A stretch of 64,000 nucleotides of DNA from Shumkonia mesophila (lineage in GTDB: Bacteria > Pseudomonadota > Alphaproteobacteria > Rhodospirillales > Shumkoniaceae): contig NZ_JAOTID010000004.1 of the NCBI RefSeq assembly GCF_026163695.1, forward strand, positions 248,001 to 312,000. The letters run 5' to 3'. This document shows positions 48,497-56,980 of this stretch, one piece after another. Made by a program: the position numbers and the translations under genes. Each line of letters opens with the position of its first letter. Position 1 is the first letter of the stretch. The notes beneath the pieces are model-generated. The model saw nothing but the letters and a program-made list of their open reading frames with translations, was not told where the DNA came from and did not search any database.

Positions 48497-49969
48497 ATGA
48501 CCTCGATCAGACAGGCGGCGGTCGCCGGGCAGTTCTATCCGGGCACGGCCAGGGAACTGACCGACGCCGTCGAGCGCTATCTTTCGCTGGCGACACCCCC
48601 CGCCGGCCCGCTGCCCAAGGCGATCATCGCGCCGCACGCCGGCTACGTCTATTCCGGGCCGGTGGCGGCCAGCGCCTATGCCCGCCTGCGGCCGGCCGCC
48701 GGTCACATCCGCCGCGTCGTCCTGCTCGGCCCCTGTCACCGGGTGGCGGTGCGCGGCCTCGCTTTGAGCAGCGCCACCGCCTTCGCCACCCCCTTGGGCA
48801 ATGTCCGCGTGGATGGCGAAGCGGCCGAGCGCCTGTTGCAGCTGCCGCAAGTGCATGTCTTCGACGACACCCATTTCCAGGAACACAGCCTGGAAGTCCA
48901 CCTGCCCTTCCTGCAGGTCATCCTGGGCGATTTCACGCTGGTGCCCCTGGTGGTGGGCGAGGCCACCGCCGACGAGGTGGCGGAAGTCCTGGACGCCGTC
49001 TGGGGCGGCCCGGAAACGCTGATCGTCGTCAGTTCCGACCTCAGCCATTATCTCGGCTACGACGCCGCCCGCCGGCTGGATCAGGCGACGAGCCGGGCCA
49101 TCGAAAGCCTGGATGCCGGCGCCATCGGCCAGGATCAGGCCTGCGGGCGCATCCCGGTCGGCGGCCTTCTCAATCTCGCCCGCCGACGCGGGCTTTCCGT
49201 GGTTACCGTCGATCTGCGCAATTCCGGGGATACCGCCGGGCCGCGCGACCGCGTGGTCGGGTACGGCAGCTGGCTTTTCCTGGAACCCGCGGGTCACGCC
49301 GCCAAGGCGGAGGGGCCGGCCACCGGCACAAAGGCGGAAGGTGACGCCTTCGCGGACCGCACCCGGGCCCTGCTCGCGCGTCATGGCGAGACGTTGCTGC
49401 ACCTCGCCGCCGCCTCGGTCGAGCACGGCCTCGCCCACGGGCGTCCGCTCACGGTCCGGCTGGCCGACTATGCGCCCGATCTCGGGCTGCCCGGCGCCTC
49501 GTTCGTGACCCTGAAGCGCCAGGGCAAGCTGCGCGGCTGCATCGGCACCTCGACGGCCTATCGGCCGCTCGCCCTCGACGTCGCCGAGCACGCCTTCGCC
49601 GCCGCCTTCCGCGACCCGAGGTTTGCGAAGCTGACCGCCGCCGAGATCGACGGTCTGTCGCTGTCGGTTTCCGTGCTCAGCGCCCCGTCGCCGCTGGCCG
49701 TCGCCGATGAGGGCGATCTGCTGGCCAGCCTTCGGCCGCACGTCGACGGGCTGATCATCGAGGACGCCGGGCGCAAGGCCCTGTTCCTGCCCGCCGTGTG
49801 GGAGACGTTGCCCGATCCCAAGACCTTCCTGGGCCACCTGAAGATCAAGGCCGGGCTCAAGGCCGAACACTGGTCGGGCGGCTTCAAGGCGTGGCGCTTC
49901 GTCGCCGAAGAGATCGCCGATCAGGATCTGGCCGACCCGTCGGTCCTCTGGAAATTACGGGGACAGTAG
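48497..49969 (+). CDS. MEMO1-AMMECR1 fusion (AmmeMemoRadiSam proteins B and A)
   Basis: The 490 aa protein's residues ~1-270 are a MEMO domain: VAGQFYPGTARELTDAVERYL, APHAGYVYSGPVAASAYARL, HSLEVHLPFLQ, IVVSSDLSHYLGYD, with the metal-binding His residues of this dioxygenase-like fold. Residues ~300-480 are AMMECR1: SFVTLKRQGKLRGCIGTSTAYRPLALDVAEHAFAAAFRDPRF. The fusion joins two of the three system parts. GGGGA precedes ATG 48497. The last codons (WKLRGQ, stop) are read from a GAAATTACGGGGACAGTAG stretch that resembles the repeat which follows, so the native end may have been replaced. Confidence 0.92.
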   Translation: MTSIRQAAVAGQFYPGTARELTDAVERYLSLATPPAGPLPKAIIAPHAGYVYSGPVAASAYARLRPAAGHIRRVVLLGPCHRVAVRGLALSSATAFATPLGNVRVDGEAAERLLQLPQVHVFDDTHFQEHSLEVHLPFLQVILGDFTLVPLVVGEATADEVAEVLDAVWGGPETLIVVSSDLSHYLGYDAARRLDQATSRAIESLDAGAIGQDQACGRIPVGGLLNLARRRGLSVVTVDLRNSGDTAGPRDRVVGYGSWLFLEPAGHAAKAEGPATGTKAEGDAFADRTRALLARHGETLLHLAAASVEHGLAHGRPLTVRLADYAPDLGLPGASFVTLKRQGKLRGCIGTSTAYRPLALDVAEHAFAAAFRDPRFAKLTAAEIDGLSLSVSVLSAPSPLAVADEGDLLASLRPHVDGLIIEDAGRKALFLPAVWETLPDPKTFLGHLKIKAGLKAEHWSGGFKAWRFVAEEIADQDLADPSVLWKLRGQ

Positions 49970-49977
49970 TTTCGGAG

Positions 49978-50072
49978 TAATTTCGGGGACACCATACTTA
50001 ATTCGCAAAAGACGTTGCCGTCAGTGCGCGACAAGTGGTGAAGTCGAATTAAGTATGGTGTCCCCGAAATTA
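49978..50072. repeat. GGGGACACCATACTT inverted-repeat element, copy 2
   Basis: Perfect 28-bp inverted arms lie at 49978-50005 and 50045-50072 around a 39-nt centre beginning CAAAAGACGTTGCC. The arms share the core with copy 1 (33965) but have TTTC/GAAA where copy 1 has TTTT/AAAA outside the GGGG, so the sub-families differ. A related half-site, AAATTACGGGGACAGTA, precedes it at about 49953-49968. Confidence 0.88.
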
Positions 50073-50172
50073 CCGAATTTACGCGAAATTCTCCGGCCAT
50101 TGACAGGGCGGCGGCGAAGGTGAATTTTTGCCGCCGCCGATCCCGCAATTCCCCAAAAAAGGAAGACCGCCC

Positions 50173-50949
50173 GTGGCCCTCGACATCGGATTGCGCCTCA
50201 TCGACCAACTCCGCGCCCTCGCCGAGCGGGCCGGCATCGAGGTCATGGCGGTTTACAACAGCGACTTCGCGGTGGATTCGAAGGAAGACCGCTCGCCGGT
50301 GACCGAGGCCGACCGCCGGGCCGAAACCCTGATCACCAACGCGATCCGCAACGACATCACCGATGCCATCCCGATCGTCGGCGAAGAGGCGGCCTCCGCC
50401 GGCTTCGCGCCGGAGGTGAAGGGCCAGTCCTTCTGGTTGATCGATCCCTTGGACGGGACCAAGGAATTCGTGAAAAGGGGCACCGACTTCACGGTGAACA
50501 TCGCGCTGATCGAGGGGGGCCGGCCGGTCCTGGGCGTCATCCACGTGCCGGTCACCGGCGACACCTTTTGGGGCAGCCGACACGGCGCCTTCGCCAGCAC
50601 GGGCGGAGGCGCGCCGCGCCAAATTTCCTGCCGCCCGCGGCCCGAGGACGGCGTCGTCGCCATCGTCAGCCGCTCGCATCGCACGAAGGAAACCGACGAT
50701 TACCTGAAGGGATTCGCCATCGCCCGGGAAATCAGCGTCGGCAGTTCGCTGAAATTCTGCCGCGTCGCCGCCGGCGAGGCCGACCTCTACCCGCGCATGG
50801 GCCGCACCATGGAATGGGACACCGCCGCCGGCCACGCCATCCTGCGCTTCGCAGGCGGAACCGTGCGCACCCTGGAGGGGCACGAGCTTTCCTATGGAAA
50901 ACCGGGGTTCGAGAACCCCTATTTCGTGGCCACGGGGCTCCCGTCATAG
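50173..50949 (+). CDS. cysQ: 3'(2'),5'-bisphosphate nucleotidase
   Basis: The 258 aa enzyme hydrolyses PAP/PAPS in sulfur metabolism. It carries PVTEADRRAE, PIVGEEAAS, the metal motif WLIDPLDGTKEFVKRGTDFTVNIALI, and EWDTAAGHAIL. GTG 50173 was chosen since AAGGAAG lies 7 nt upstream; the frame opens earlier at TTG 50128 without a site. The C-terminus reads NPYFVATGLPS. Its last 190 bp, minus the final tail, recur 7.4 kb away with a different ending, so the 3' end is probably a boundary of the inserted island 2. Confidence 0.93.
   Translation: MALDIGLRLIDQLRALAERAGIEVMAVYNSDFAVDSKEDRSPVTEADRRAETLITNAIRNDITDAIPIVGEEAASAGFAPEVKGQSFWLIDPLDGTKEFVKRGTDFTVNIALIEGGRPVLGVIHVPVTGDTFWGSRHGAFASTGGGAPRQISCRPRPEDGVVAIVSRSHRTKETDDYLKGFAIAREISVGSSLKFCRVAAGEADLYPRMGRTMEWDTAAGHAILRFAGGTVRTLEGHELSYGKPGFENPYFVATGLPS
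50758..50931 (+). repeat. Direct repeat, left boundary of island 2 (cysQ 3' part)
   Basis: These 174 bases match 58159-58332 in the same orientation with one mismatch (A at 50885, G at 58286). The offset is 7,401 bp. Identity ends inside the codon after FVA, so the two copies have different tails. The segment between holds the TRAP/RidA/UPF0597/UroD/GntR module and a gene remnant. Confidence 0.93.
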
Positions 50950-51044
50950 CCCTGCCGTTCGCGACATCGATGGGCGATCACGCGCGCCAGGACGAATCAC
51001 ATGCCGGTGGGTGAAGCGTGAAAACCGGTGTGGAAAAAGCGCCC

Positions 51045-51072
51045 GGAGGGGGAGGCCGAAGCCTCCCCCTCC
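51045..51072 (-). terminator. Hairpin terminator at end of island 2 operon
   Basis: GGAGGGGGAGGC (51045-51056) and GCCTCCCCCTCC (51061-51072) form a perfect 12-bp stem with a 4-nt loop. On the minus strand GGGCGC and then TTTTT follow. It stands 38 bp after the ridA stop. Confidence 0.75.
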
Positions 51073-51109
51073 GATGAGGATATGAGCGCCCTCCCGAACC
51101 GGTCTCGGG

Positions 51110-51499
51110 CTAGGGTGAAGCAACCGCGATGACGGCGTCGATTTCGACCGCCGCGCCAAGGGGCAGTTCGGCGACCGCCACGGTGCTTCGGCCGGGAAAC
51201 GGCTCGGTGAACCACCGTCCATAGACCTCGTTCACGGCCGGGAAGTCGGCCATGTCGGTCAGAAACACCGAGACCTTGACCGCGTCGGCAAGCGCCGCAC
51301 CGGCCGCCTCCGCCACCGCGGCGAGATTGCGAAGGCTGCGTTCCGCCTGGGCGGATGGGCCGCCGGACACGATCTTTCCGGTATCGGGGTCGAGGGGCAG
51401 TTGGCCCGAGACGAACAACAGGTTGCCCACCCTAATTCCCTGCGAATAAGGACCGACGGCGGCTGGGGCGCGGTCGCTATGGATCTTGCTTCGGCTCAT
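51110..51499 (-). CDS. ridA: RidA family reactive-intermediate deaminase
   Basis: The 129 aa protein shows GPYSQGIRVGNLLFVSGQLPLDPDTGKIV and the C-terminal PFPGRSTVAVAELPLGAAVEIDAVIA; the Arg in GRSTVAV is the conserved carboxylate-binding Arg of RidA. RidA hydrolyses enamine/imine products such as 2-aminoacrylate. AAGGAG precedes ATG 51499 by 9 nt. It lies 19 bp after a UPF0597 gene whose family is linked to serine/cysteine breakdown, a route that forms 2-aminoacrylate, so the pair is functionally coherent. Confidence 0.93.
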   Translation of the reverse strand: MSRSKIHSDRAPAAVGPYSQGIRVGNLLFVSGQLPLDPDTGKIVSGGPSAQAERSLRNLAAVAEAAGAALADAVKVSVFLTDMADFPAVNEVYGRWFTEPFPGRSTVAVAELPLGAAVEIDAVIAVASP

Positions 51500-51518
51500 G
51501 ACTCCAGGCTCCTTCGCA

Positions 51519-52838
51519 TCAGTCCAACATGCCCGCATTCTTCTCGATCAACTGGATGACGACCGAGTCCGTCTGCTGCATGCCGCGATGGTTGAGCACG
51601 CCCAGATTCTCGAAGGTCTCCTCGATGGTGCGACCGACGATGCCCTCGCCAGCCGGGCAGTATGCGCCCTCCATGGCGAGGCGAGCGAAGTGAATCGCCG
51701 ACATCACCGTCGAGCTCACCTTGTAGGCGCACGACAGCTTGGCCCCGTCGCACAGCATACCCGCGAACGTACCGATGACCGACTGCATCGCCTTGATCAT
51801 CAGCGTGGTGTCGCCACCCAAAAGATAGACCGCTGCCGCGGCCACTCCGGTCGCCGGCGCGATGGTGCATCCGCAGAAGGCCGTCAGGCGACCCGTGAAC
51901 CCCTTGATGTAGATCGTAATGGCGGATGCAATGGCGAGGGCGTGCGCCAGTTGTTTGCGGTCGGCCCCGATCTCTTGCGCGAAACCGTACACCCCGAGGA
52001 AGTTGGCAATGCCGTGGTTGCCGCTGCCCGACAGCGACATCACCCGAACCGGCAGGCCGCGCATCCGCGCCTCGCTGGCCGCGCCAGAAAGGAGCTGGAC
52101 GCGCGCCGCGCCGGCGTCTACCCCCGTCGCCGGGTTCTTCCAGCCGGCGAGGGCCCGGCCCAGCGGCTGATGCTTCGCGATGCCGGCCCTGGCGGCAGCG
52201 AGGTTCACTTCGGCGGCCTCGATCAGCCAGTCCAGCGACGCGGGGCTCAGTCGGATGACGGCGTCGATAACCTCGGCGACGCTATAGACGCCGAGGTCCG
52301 CTTCCTCACCTTTTCCGGACGACGTCTTTGGAGCGGAGTACACGACCGTCTCGTTCTTCGAGACCTCGATGAAATGGGCATGCGTGCCCTGGATCGTCGC
52401 CGATGCGCGATCCAGCCCCGCCTCGACATCGGCCCGGAAATAGACGACGTCCGGAGCGCGCCCGTCAAACTTCACGGTAATCGCGTTTGCTGCCACCATC
52501 GCGTTCGCCGCCGCAATTGCCTTGTCGTCGACGAAGTCGAGGATGGCCAGGCTGGCGTCGCTGCGCTGGATGACCGCACCGAGCGCGGCAGCCACCTGGA
52601 TCCCCTGCAAATCGGTTCCCGGAATTCCAACGAGAAGGCCATTCTTGTAGACGTTGGCGCTGACGGTGACGGCCACCCGCACCGGTGCCGCACCCAGCGC
52701 CTCGACCGCCCGGGCGACGACCAGCGCAGCGGCCGCCACCTCGGTACAGCCGGTCGCCGGCTGGATCTCAGCTTCCATTTCGCGGATCAGGATAGCGCCA
52801 AGATCCGTCCCAGCCTTCAAAGGTGTAGTAATATTCAC
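51519..52838 (-). CDS. UPF0597 / L-serine or L-cysteine deaminase-like Fe-S protein
   Basis: The 439 aa protein matches the UPF0597 (YhaM/CyuA) family, related to the alpha chain of Fe-S L-serine dehydratase. Conserved cysteines are in QPATGCTEVAAAALV, LTAFCGCTIAPATGVAAA and MLCDGAKLSCAYKV, enough for a [4Fe-4S] cluster. Also seen are SGSGNHGIANFLGVY and HRGMQQTDSVVIQLI. GTG 52838 was chosen for GAGGAG 8 nt upstream. The expected reaction is PLP-independent elimination from serine or cysteine, giving pyruvate with ammonia (and sulfide if cysteine). The true substrate in this module is not known. Confidence 0.85.
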   Translation of the reverse strand: MNITTPLKAGTDLGAILIREMEAEIQPATGCTEVAAAALVVARAVEALGAAPVRVAVTVSANVYKNGLLVGIPGTDLQGIQVAAALGAVIQRSDASLAILDFVDDKAIAAANAMVAANAITVKFDGRAPDVVYFRADVEAGLDRASATIQGTHAHFIEVSKNETVVYSAPKTSSGKGEEADLGVYSVAEVIDAVIRLSPASLDWLIEAAEVNLAAARAGIAKHQPLGRALAGWKNPATGVDAGAARVQLLSGAASEARMRGLPVRVMSLSGSGNHGIANFLGVYGFAQEIGADRKQLAHALAIASAITIYIKGFTGRLTAFCGCTIAPATGVAAAAVYLLGGDTTLMIKAMQSVIGTFAGMLCDGAKLSCAYKVSSTVMSAIHFARLAMEGAYCPAGEGIVGRTIEETFENLGVLNHRGMQQTDSVVIQLIEKNAGMLD

Positions 52839-53053
52839 AGCGATTACTCCTCTTGTTATCATAATAAAAGCCCTGCAATATTTAAAGAAATCGAAATAAA
52901 ATATAGAAATTTTACACAAAACCACCCTCCCGCAAGAATTGTCTTGCGGCTCACACTGAATATGTTTTCTCAGATCAAATTAGATTCAGATAATGTATAA
53001 TATACTTTAACATTGGGCGCCGGATACAGGCCCGACGCCCAATACAATTGGCT
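52839..53053. other. AT-rich spacer with hairpin between dctM and UPF0597 gene
   Basis: The spacer is mostly A/T from about 52850 to 53010, unlike the GC-rich surroundings. At 53012-53019 and 53036-53043 an inverted repeat (ATTGGGCG / CGCCCAAT) forms a stem with a 16-nt loop just after the dctM stop, so it may weaken read-through from the transporter genes. The UPF0597-ridA pair may have its own promoter in the AT-rich part. No gene is seen. Confidence 0.55.
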
Positions 53054-54346
53054 TCAGATCAAGGCATCGGGCAGAAACGTCCGCGGCAGGAACAGGTAGA
53101 TGTCCGGCACGAGGATGCCGATCAGGACTACCGCCAGGACGATCAGCAGGATCGGCGCCGCAGCGGCGAAAGCCTTGATCGCGGGCACCTCGCCGATCTG
53201 GGCGGCGATCAACAGGCAGATCCCATAGGGCGGGGTCACCTGCCCCATGGTCAGGCAGATCACCACGACAAGCCCCAACTGGATCGGGTTGGTCCCGATC
53301 ACGTCACCGAGGTGCTGGAGAATGGGCAGGAAGATGATGACTGCGGTGATCGGGCTCAGAACCGTGCCGACGATCAGGAGGAATACGACGATCATCAGGT
53401 AGACGCCGATCGGGTTGTCGGTGATCGAGAGGATCAGCTGGGCGACGTCCTCGGCGATATTGAGATAGGCGATCAGGTATCCCATCACGCCCGCCGTCGC
53501 CACGCAGAACAGCGGCAGGGCATAGGTCACCACGGCCTCGCTCAGCATGCCGGGCAGCTCGGCGAGACGAACATTCCGATAGAACCCCAGGGCCAGCACA
53601 AGTCCGTAGGCCACCGCGATGGCCGCGGCTTCGGTGGCGGTGAAGACACCGCCGGTGATGCCGCCCAGGATGATCACCGGAAGCAGGAGCACCGGCAGCG
53701 CGCGCACGGTGATGCGGCACTTCTCGCCGAACGGCGTCCGCGGCTTGGCGGGAAAGCCGTACCTTACCGCCAGGACATAGGTATAGGCCATCTGGCCGAA
53801 GCCGATGAGGACGCCCGGAACGATCCCGCCGAGAAACAAGGCGCCGATCGAGACGTTGCCGAACGCCCCGTAAAGGATCATCAGGATGCTTGGCGGGATG
53901 ATCATGCCAAGGATCGACGAGCAGGCCGTGATCGCCACCGAGTAGGGAACCGGATAGCCGGCCTTCTTCATCGCCGGAATCAGCACGGCACCAATACTCG
54001 CGGTGTCGGCGGCCGCCGACCCGGAGATGCTGGCAAACAGCATGCTGACGGCGACATTGACGTGGCCGAGGCCGCCTCGGACACTCCCGACGAACGCGTC
54101 GGCGACCTTCAACAGACGGTCGGTAATCCCCCCGTCGTTCATCAGCCGGCCCAGAAACAGGAAGAAGGGCACCGCCAGCAGCGGGAAGGAATCGATGCTG
54201 GTGAACATCTGGTTCGCGACGCACAGCATCGGAAGTCCGAGTTCCCAGATCGTCAAGAGACACGCGATTCCGATGGCGAAGGCAATCGGTACGCCGACGA
54301 AAATCAGGACAAGAAAGCTCACAATCAAAAGAATGGCCGGAAACAT
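53054..54346 (-). CDS. TRAP transporter large permease, DctM type (island 2)
   Basis: This 430 aa protein has about 12 TM helices. DctM marks are FPLLAVPFFLFLGRLMNDGGITDRLL, GSAAADTASIGAVLIPAMKKAGYP, SILGMIIPPSILMILYGA, GVFTATEAAAIAVAYGL, and MGQVTPPYGICLLIAAQI. It belongs to a different DctM branch from the island 1 permease: the sequences differ throughout and the lengths are 430 and 448. It starts 3 bp after dctQ. Confidence 0.94.
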   Translation of the reverse strand: MFPAILLIVSFLVLIFVGVPIAFAIGIACLLTIWELGLPMLCVANQMFTSIDSFPLLAVPFFLFLGRLMNDGGITDRLLKVADAFVGSVRGGLGHVNVAVSMLFASISGSAAADTASIGAVLIPAMKKAGYPVPYSVAITACSSILGMIIPPSILMILYGAFGNVSIGALFLGGIVPGVLIGFGQMAYTYVLAVRYGFPAKPRTPFGEKCRITVRALPVLLLPVIILGGITGGVFTATEAAAIAVAYGLVLALGFYRNVRLAELPGMLSEAVVTYALPLFCVATAGVMGYLIAYLNIAEDVAQLILSITDNPIGVYLMIVVFLLIVGTVLSPITAVIIFLPILQHLGDVIGTNPIQLGLVVVICLTMGQVTPPYGICLLIAAQIGEVPAIKAFAAAAPILLIVLAVVLIGILVPDIYLFLPRTFLPDALI

Positions 54347-54349
54347 GAT

Positions 54350-54835
54350 CTACTTCCCCTGAACTCGAATAGTCACCTGCTTAATGTCGGCAACGATGAT
54401 TTCCACAAGGAACATCGCCATCACGATGCCGGCGATCGGCAAGGAGATGTAGATGTAGAACCACGGAATCTCGAGGGCCGACGAAAGCCTGTGCAACCCC
54501 ATCCAAGCGAAGGTCGATCCGGGGAAGATCATCACCCAGATGAACAGCAGCATCGCCGCCTGCGCGAAAAACTTCAGGGCCGTGGCCGCCCAGAAAAGCC
54601 TTTTCGGTACGATTTCGACCACATAGTGGGCCTGACGACGCACGGCGACCGCGGCACCAAGCATCAGTGTCCACATGAAACACATGCGAGCCACCTCATC
54701 CAACCAAATGATCGAAATTTGAATGTAATTGCGGGCCACTACCTGAGAAAATATTGCCACGATATAAATCATAAAGACAGGGCCAACTATACTTAAGATG
54801 AATCTTTCAGCAACGTTGTTGATTTTTGTTATCAC
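54350..54835 (-). CDS. TRAP transporter small permease, DctQ type (island 2)
   Basis: The 161 aa protein has four TM segments, with VVARNYIQISIIWLDEVARMCFMWTLMLGAAVAVRRQAHYVVEIVP as the DctQ signature. GTG 54835 follows GGAGG by 5 nt; ATG 54853 has no site. The stop is 3 bp from dctM. Confidence 0.9.
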   Translation of the reverse strand: MITKINNVAERFILSIVGPVFMIYIVAIFSQVVARNYIQISIIWLDEVARMCFMWTLMLGAAVAVRRQAHYVVEIVPKRLFWAATALKFFAQAAMLLFIWVMIFPGSTFAWMGLHRLSSALEIPWFYIYISLPIAGIVMAMFLVEIIVADIKQVTIRVQGK

Positions 54836-54909
54836 GGACGCCTCCAAGATCATTTTTTATTTGGATTCGCTCATCATGCTGCCTTGGCAGCACGGCGTGA
54901 CCTAAAAAT

Positions 54910-54936
54910 GGGGAAGGAGGACGCGCCCCCTTCCCC
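54910..54936 (-). terminator. Intercistronic hairpin after the binding-protein gene
   Basis: GGGGAAGG (54910-54917) pairs with CCTTCCCC (54929-54936). A second small palindrome TGCTGCC-TT-GGCAGCA lies near 54881-54896. Such stems after a binding-protein gene commonly raise its message over that of the permease genes. There is no long T-run, so partial termination or RNA protection is more likely than full stop. Confidence 0.5.
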
Positions 54937-54951
54937 TCCCCGATGGAGCGG

Positions 54952-55947
54952 CTACTTCTGCCCCACTCGAATCAACTCGAGAACGTCCTTCATCTTCTTC
55001 TGCGAAGCGAACTCGTCCTGCAGCGGCACGACGAGCGCCATGAACGCCCGCTTGTCGACCTCGCTGACCTTGACGCCGTATTTCGCCTGAAGTTCATCGA
55101 GGAAGGCGGCGTCATATTTGTCACCGTTCTTCGTGCAGAGGGCGGCGGCCTCGACCGCGACGTCTTCGACGATCTTCTGGAATTCCTTCGGCAGCCGGTT
55201 GTAGGTCGCGGTACTCATCGAAATGTGGCTAACCATGACCTGATGCTCGGTCTTGGCATGGTAGGGCCCGACCTCGTAAAGCTTGCTGCCCTTATAGCCG
55301 CTGATGGTGCTCTCGAAGCCCTGCACGACCCCGGTCTGGACGGCCGTGTATATCTCGGACCACGGCAAAGTCGTCGGCAGGGTGCCGAGGGCCTTCCAGA
55401 TGTCCGCCTCGATCTTCGCCGCGGTAACCCGCATCTTCATGCCCTTGAGGTCGTCCGGCGTCGTGATGGGCCGCGTGTTGTTGCTCATGTTCCGCACGCC
55501 GCCACTGGTGAAGGCGAGCAGCTTGAATCCGAGGTCGCGGTCGCCATGGATTTTCGCGAACTTCGCGAACAGCGCACCGCCATTCGCCGTCGCGCGGCTG
55601 AATGCGGCGACGTTATCGAACAGGTAGTTGAGACTGAAGATCTGATACTCGGGAATGAAGGGGGCTGCGTTCTGGGTCGATCCAATCACGAAATCGACGG
55701 TGCCCATGCGCATCTCGTCGATAGACGACTGGTCCGTGCCCAGGGCGCCCCCGGGGAAAACGTTGATCTTGACTTCGCCCTTCGTCCGCTTCGCGATCTC
55801 AGCGGCCATGTATTCGCCGGCGTCGATCCAGGGGTGAGGCTTGGTCACCACCGTCGCCAGCCGAAGATCGTACTTCGCCTGGGCACTGCCGGAAGACACG
55901 ATGCCGATCGCAGCGGCAACCAACAATAACCCAAATAGCCTCTTCAT
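54952..55947 (-). CDS. TRAP transporter substrate-binding protein, DctP family (island 2)
   Basis: The 331 aa protein has a Sec signal peptide ending SSGSAQAKYDLRL. DctP marks are EYMAAEIAKRTKGEVKINVFPGGALGTDQSSIDEMRMGTVDFVIGS, DLKGMKMRVTAAKIEADIWKALGTLPTTLPWSEIYTAVQTGVVQGFESTISGY, with the ligand Arg expected in KMRV. It binds an organic acid or amino-acid-like ligand in the periplasm. Confidence 0.94.
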   Translation of the reverse strand: MKRLFGLLLVAAAIGIVSSGSAQAKYDLRLATVVTKPHPWIDAGEYMAAEIAKRTKGEVKINVFPGGALGTDQSSIDEMRMGTVDFVIGSTQNAAPFIPEYQIFSLNYLFDNVAAFSRATANGGALFAKFAKIHGDRDLGFKLLAFTSGGVRNMSNNTRPITTPDDLKGMKMRVTAAKIEADIWKALGTLPTTLPWSEIYTAVQTGVVQGFESTISGYKGSKLYEVGPYHAKTEHQVMVSHISMSTATYNRLPKEFQKIVEDVAVEAAALCTKNGDKYDAAFLDELQAKYGVKVSEVDKRAFMALVVPLQDEFASQKKMKDVLELIRVGQK

Positions 55948-56026
55948 CGTTTGCCTCCTATGCGTTTAAATTTTGTGCCGGCCAAAAGCGGGCGCGGCGA
56001 CCCCACGACCGCCGCGCCCCATCGAA

Positions 56027-56980
56027 TCACGCCGCTACGGCCAGCGCTTCTTCGTTCAGCGTGTCACGTACGCACTGCAGGATATGCTCGGGCGCGTGGG
56101 TCATCACCGTGCAACCTGGAGCCAGGATGAACTTCTTTCGCCCGACCTGCGAGATCGCGTCGTGGATTTCGGCGCGAATGGCCGTGCGGGTTTTCTCGAT
56201 CAGTTTCGTATGGTCGACGCCACCCATCAGGCACTTGTCGGTCCGCCTGCGCAACTCGGCGAGCGACGGGCAGGTATCGTTGCGATCCCACCAACTGAAG
56301 ACTTCGCACGGATAGTCGAGAACCCGCGAGAAATCCAACTGCGACTGGCAAACGTGGAGAATCCGCACCATGCCCTTCATCTCTTCCAGAACGCGCACCT
56401 CGTAGGGTCGCATGAACTCGCGGAAGATTTCTTCGGTAACGCCCTTCGGATGCGGCGGACAGATGGCGCCGTTCACCGAATAGAGAACGCCGTCAACGCC
56501 GATCCGCTTGATCTCGCGGACGTAGGCCAGCATGGTCTCGGTGGCCGCTTCCAGCATCGGCTTCGCTTCTTTGGGATTGTCGAAAACCATCTGTGCCTTC
56601 TCGAAGCCCACCTTGCGCATGATCTGCTGGAAGGGGTCGAACAAGGTGTCGATGATGGGCCAATCGGGTCCGAGGTCCGCACGCAGGCATTTCAAGCAAC
56701 GGAACTGCTCGGTATAGGTCCGATGCTCCATCGATTGTGGCCGGAATTTCAGCATGTCCTGCGGCGTTTCGAGGGTCTCGAGACCTTCCGGCAGGGGATA
56801 GCGATAGTCGTTGACGACCTTGGCCAGATCCCAATCGTAGTACCTCAAATAACGCGCATGAAGCCGGGCCGTCTCGGCGCCATCGACGATATCCGTCCCG
56901 AAATGAATCCACATGATGCCGGGAATGCGATCCACCTTCTCGCCATTCACGGCGGCGTGAAGTCGTTCTACTTTCTTCAT
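56027..56980 (-). CDS. Uroporphyrinogen decarboxylase (URO-D) superfamily protein
   Basis: The 317 aa TIM-barrel protein opens KKVERLHAAVNGEKVDRIPGIMWIHFGTD, as in UroD/MtaA-type proteins. It has FDNPKEAKPMLEAATETMLAYVREIKRIGVDGVLYSVNGAICPP, MVRILHVCQSQLDF and a late APGCTVMTHAPEHIL. The HxC ... GC pattern resembles zinc-dependent methyl-transfer members rather than true HemE, which also keeps an N-terminal Arg motif not seen here. Between GntR and the TRAP genes it likely works on the imported compound, perhaps by methyl transfer or decarboxylation. Confidence 0.82.
   Translation of the reverse strand: MKKVERLHAAVNGEKVDRIPGIMWIHFGTDIVDGAETARLHARYLRYYDWDLAKVVNDYRYPLPEGLETLETPQDMLKFRPQSMEHRTYTEQFRCLKCLRADLGPDWPIIDTLFDPFQQIMRKVGFEKAQMVFDNPKEAKPMLEAATETMLAYVREIKRIGVDGVLYSVNGAICPPHPKGVTEEIFREFMRPYEVRVLEEMKGMVRILHVCQSQLDFSRVLDYPCEVFSWWDRNDTCPSLAELRRRTDKCLMGGVDHTKLIEKTRTAIRAEIHDAISQVGRKKFILAPGCTVMTHAPEHILQCVRDTLNEEALAVAA

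Noticed and set aside
50128-50172. TTG 50128 as cysQ start
   Set aside because: It has no ribosome site, while GTG 50173 has AAGGAAG at 7 nt and gives the usual N-terminus.
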